A DNA stretch of 5,391 nucleotides from an uncultured Veillonellaceae bacterium (GTDB lineage: Bacteria; Bacillota; Negativicutes; Veillonellales; Negativicoccaceae): contig CAMYCX010000076.1 in assembly GCA_947254705.1 (NCBI GenBank), positions 1 to 5,391 of the forward strand, read 5' to 3'. The translations under genes were made by a program, and so were the position numbers. The first letter of the stretch is position 1. Each line of letters begins with the position of its first letter. Below, piece by piece: positions 4,801-5,391 of this stretch. The notes below the pieces were generated by a model, which had not been told where the DNA came from, ran no database searches, and saw nothing but the letters and a program-made list of their open reading frames with translations.

Positions 4801-5391
4801 ATGAATTATCCTTTCGGGGCTGTATGGCCGTTATCATTGCCTCTGCAATGTGTTCACCATCTTCCAATTGAATTACGTCTCCGGGGGCTAAATAAGACAG
4901 TTTTCTTACTTGTTGTCCTCGCGCAATCCACATATAGCCATTGCGAAACATTGTTTCCGGTGAAACAAGTAACAGTGCCTTCTGCCGTTCGGACAAATAA
5001 TCTGTAGTAGCTTGAAAAGACTGATTCCATGCGACTGATGTTTGCATTGCAAATGCTTGTAAACGGGATGCTTCACGAGATAATATTTGTTGTATCGATC
5101 GATACATATTTCGAGCTAAAAAAAACTGCAACTGATGAAAAGCAGACTTTTGACGATTGATAACAGCTTGAGTCAAGCAATTTTTATATCGCACAAAATC
5201 TTTTTGTAGATCCATTGTGGAAGCTGTCACAATTTCTGCTGCATGTGTAGGGGTTGCCGCGCGAATATCCGCTGCTAAATCCAGGAGCGGAGAATCACTT
5301 TCATGCCCAATCGCAGAAATAATTGGAATAGCTGATTGCACGGCCGCCTCAATAATCAGCGGAGAGTCAAACGTTGCCAACTCCTCACGAG
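4793..5391 (-). CDS. xseA: Exodeoxyribonuclease VII large subunit XseA, C-terminal part (5' end cut by the window edge)
   Basis: This is the catalytic large subunit of exonuclease VII. About 199 residues remain; the N-terminal OB-fold domain and the first half of the catalytic domain lie beyond base 5391, since XseA is usually 400-450 residues. The fragment opens with REELATFDSPLI, which aligns with the conserved EDLWAFN region just after the GGGS turn. It continues with IPIISAIGHESDSPLLDLAADIRAATPTHAAEIV, matching the family motif SAVGHETDxTxxDxxADxRAPTPSAAAE. A long helical stretch follows (about fragment residues 58-150) that binds XseB. The end is a small beta region, GDVIQLEDGEHIAEAMI, typical of the family C-terminus. 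The frame is open to the window edge, so the TTG at 5380 is not a start. It overlaps xseB by 8 bases. Confidence 0.96.
   Translation of the reverse strand, partial: REELATFDSPLIIEAAVQSAIPIISAIGHESDSPLLDLAADIRAATPTHAAEIVTASTMDLQKDFVRYKNCLTQAVINRQKSAFHQLQFFLARNMYRSIQQILSREASRLQAFAMQTSVAWNQSFQATTDYLSERQKALLLVSPETMFRNGYMWIARGQQVRKLSYLAPGDVIQLEDGEHIAEAMITAIQPRKDNSYE
5091..5106. repeat. Perfect 16-bp palindrome within xseA
   Basis: TGTATCGATCGATACA reads identically on both strands, with no spacer. It lies in the helical C-terminal region of xseA and contains nested CGATCG and two ATCGAT elements, plus one GATC. It could be chance: a perfect 16-bp palindrome is expected roughly 0.1 times in a random sequence of this length. 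No function is assigned. Confidence 0.5.

Noticed and set aside
5041..5053. A short inverted repeat TTTGCA-T-TGCAAA in xseA.
   Set aside because: Six-base arms of this kind are expected several times by chance in a window of this size, and it is inside coding sequence.
5378..5380. A TTG start that would make a 195-residue XseA.
   Set aside because: The frame is open upstream to the window edge, and the residues before it (REE) match conserved XseA sequence, so the gene is cut by the window.
1..5391. Possible CRISPR array, insertion sequence, tRNA, riboswitch or a novel defence cassette.
   Set aside because: The whole window is explained by nine conserved housekeeping genes. I saw no direct repeats with spacers, no transposase motifs, no tRNA-like cloverleaf and no intergenic space for a leader RNA.

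Overview
The window is one dense block of genes, all on the minus strand. In reading order, from high to low coordinates, it holds xseA (5' end missing), xseB, ispA, a divergent PAP2-family (DUF212) membrane protein gene, tlyA, nadK, mnmM (formerly ytqB), argR and recN (3' end missing). Junctions are short overlaps or gaps of at most 12 bases, so the block probably lies inside one polycistronic transcript whose promoter and terminator are outside the window. No stretch of 300 bases lacks a gene. I found no RNA genes, insertion sequences, CRISPR arrays or phage genes.

Organism: the order xseA-xseB-ispA-(dxs)-tlyA-argR-recN is the classic Bacillota arrangement, known in Bacillus subtilis as yqiB-yqiC-yqiD-dxs-yqxC-ahrC-recN. 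A DUF212 gene after ispA and nadK before argR look more like Clostridia or Negativicutes than Bacilli. This is recalled synteny, not a search. Base composition is AT-leaning, Shine-Dalgarno sites are strong, and three genes start with GTG or TTG, all of which fits that group. Genus cannot be assigned.

Layout: 4588-5391 carries both subunits of exonuclease VII. 3704-4591 encodes a short-chain prenyl diphosphate synthase. 3236-3691 encodes a small multi-pass membrane protein of unproven function. 2424-3230 and 975-1535 encode two RNA methyltransferases, TlyA for rRNA and MnmM for the tRNA wobble uridine. 1522-2418 encodes NAD kinase. 513-971 encodes the arginine repressor. 1-509 encodes the N-terminal part of the DNA repair ATPase RecN.

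The genes do not form one pathway. They are housekeeping functions kept together across many Bacillota: DNA repair (XseAB, RecN), isoprenoid synthesis (IspA), RNA modification (TlyA, MnmM), NADP supply (NadK) and arginine control (ArgR). I see no new defence, toxin or mobile system. The points most worth a second look are the absence of dxs between ispA and tlyA, the uncharacterised PAP2-like protein beside the prenyl synthase, mnmM placed between nadK and argR, and two sequence structures inside coding regions: overlapping hairpins in tlyA and a 16-bp perfect palindrome in xseA.
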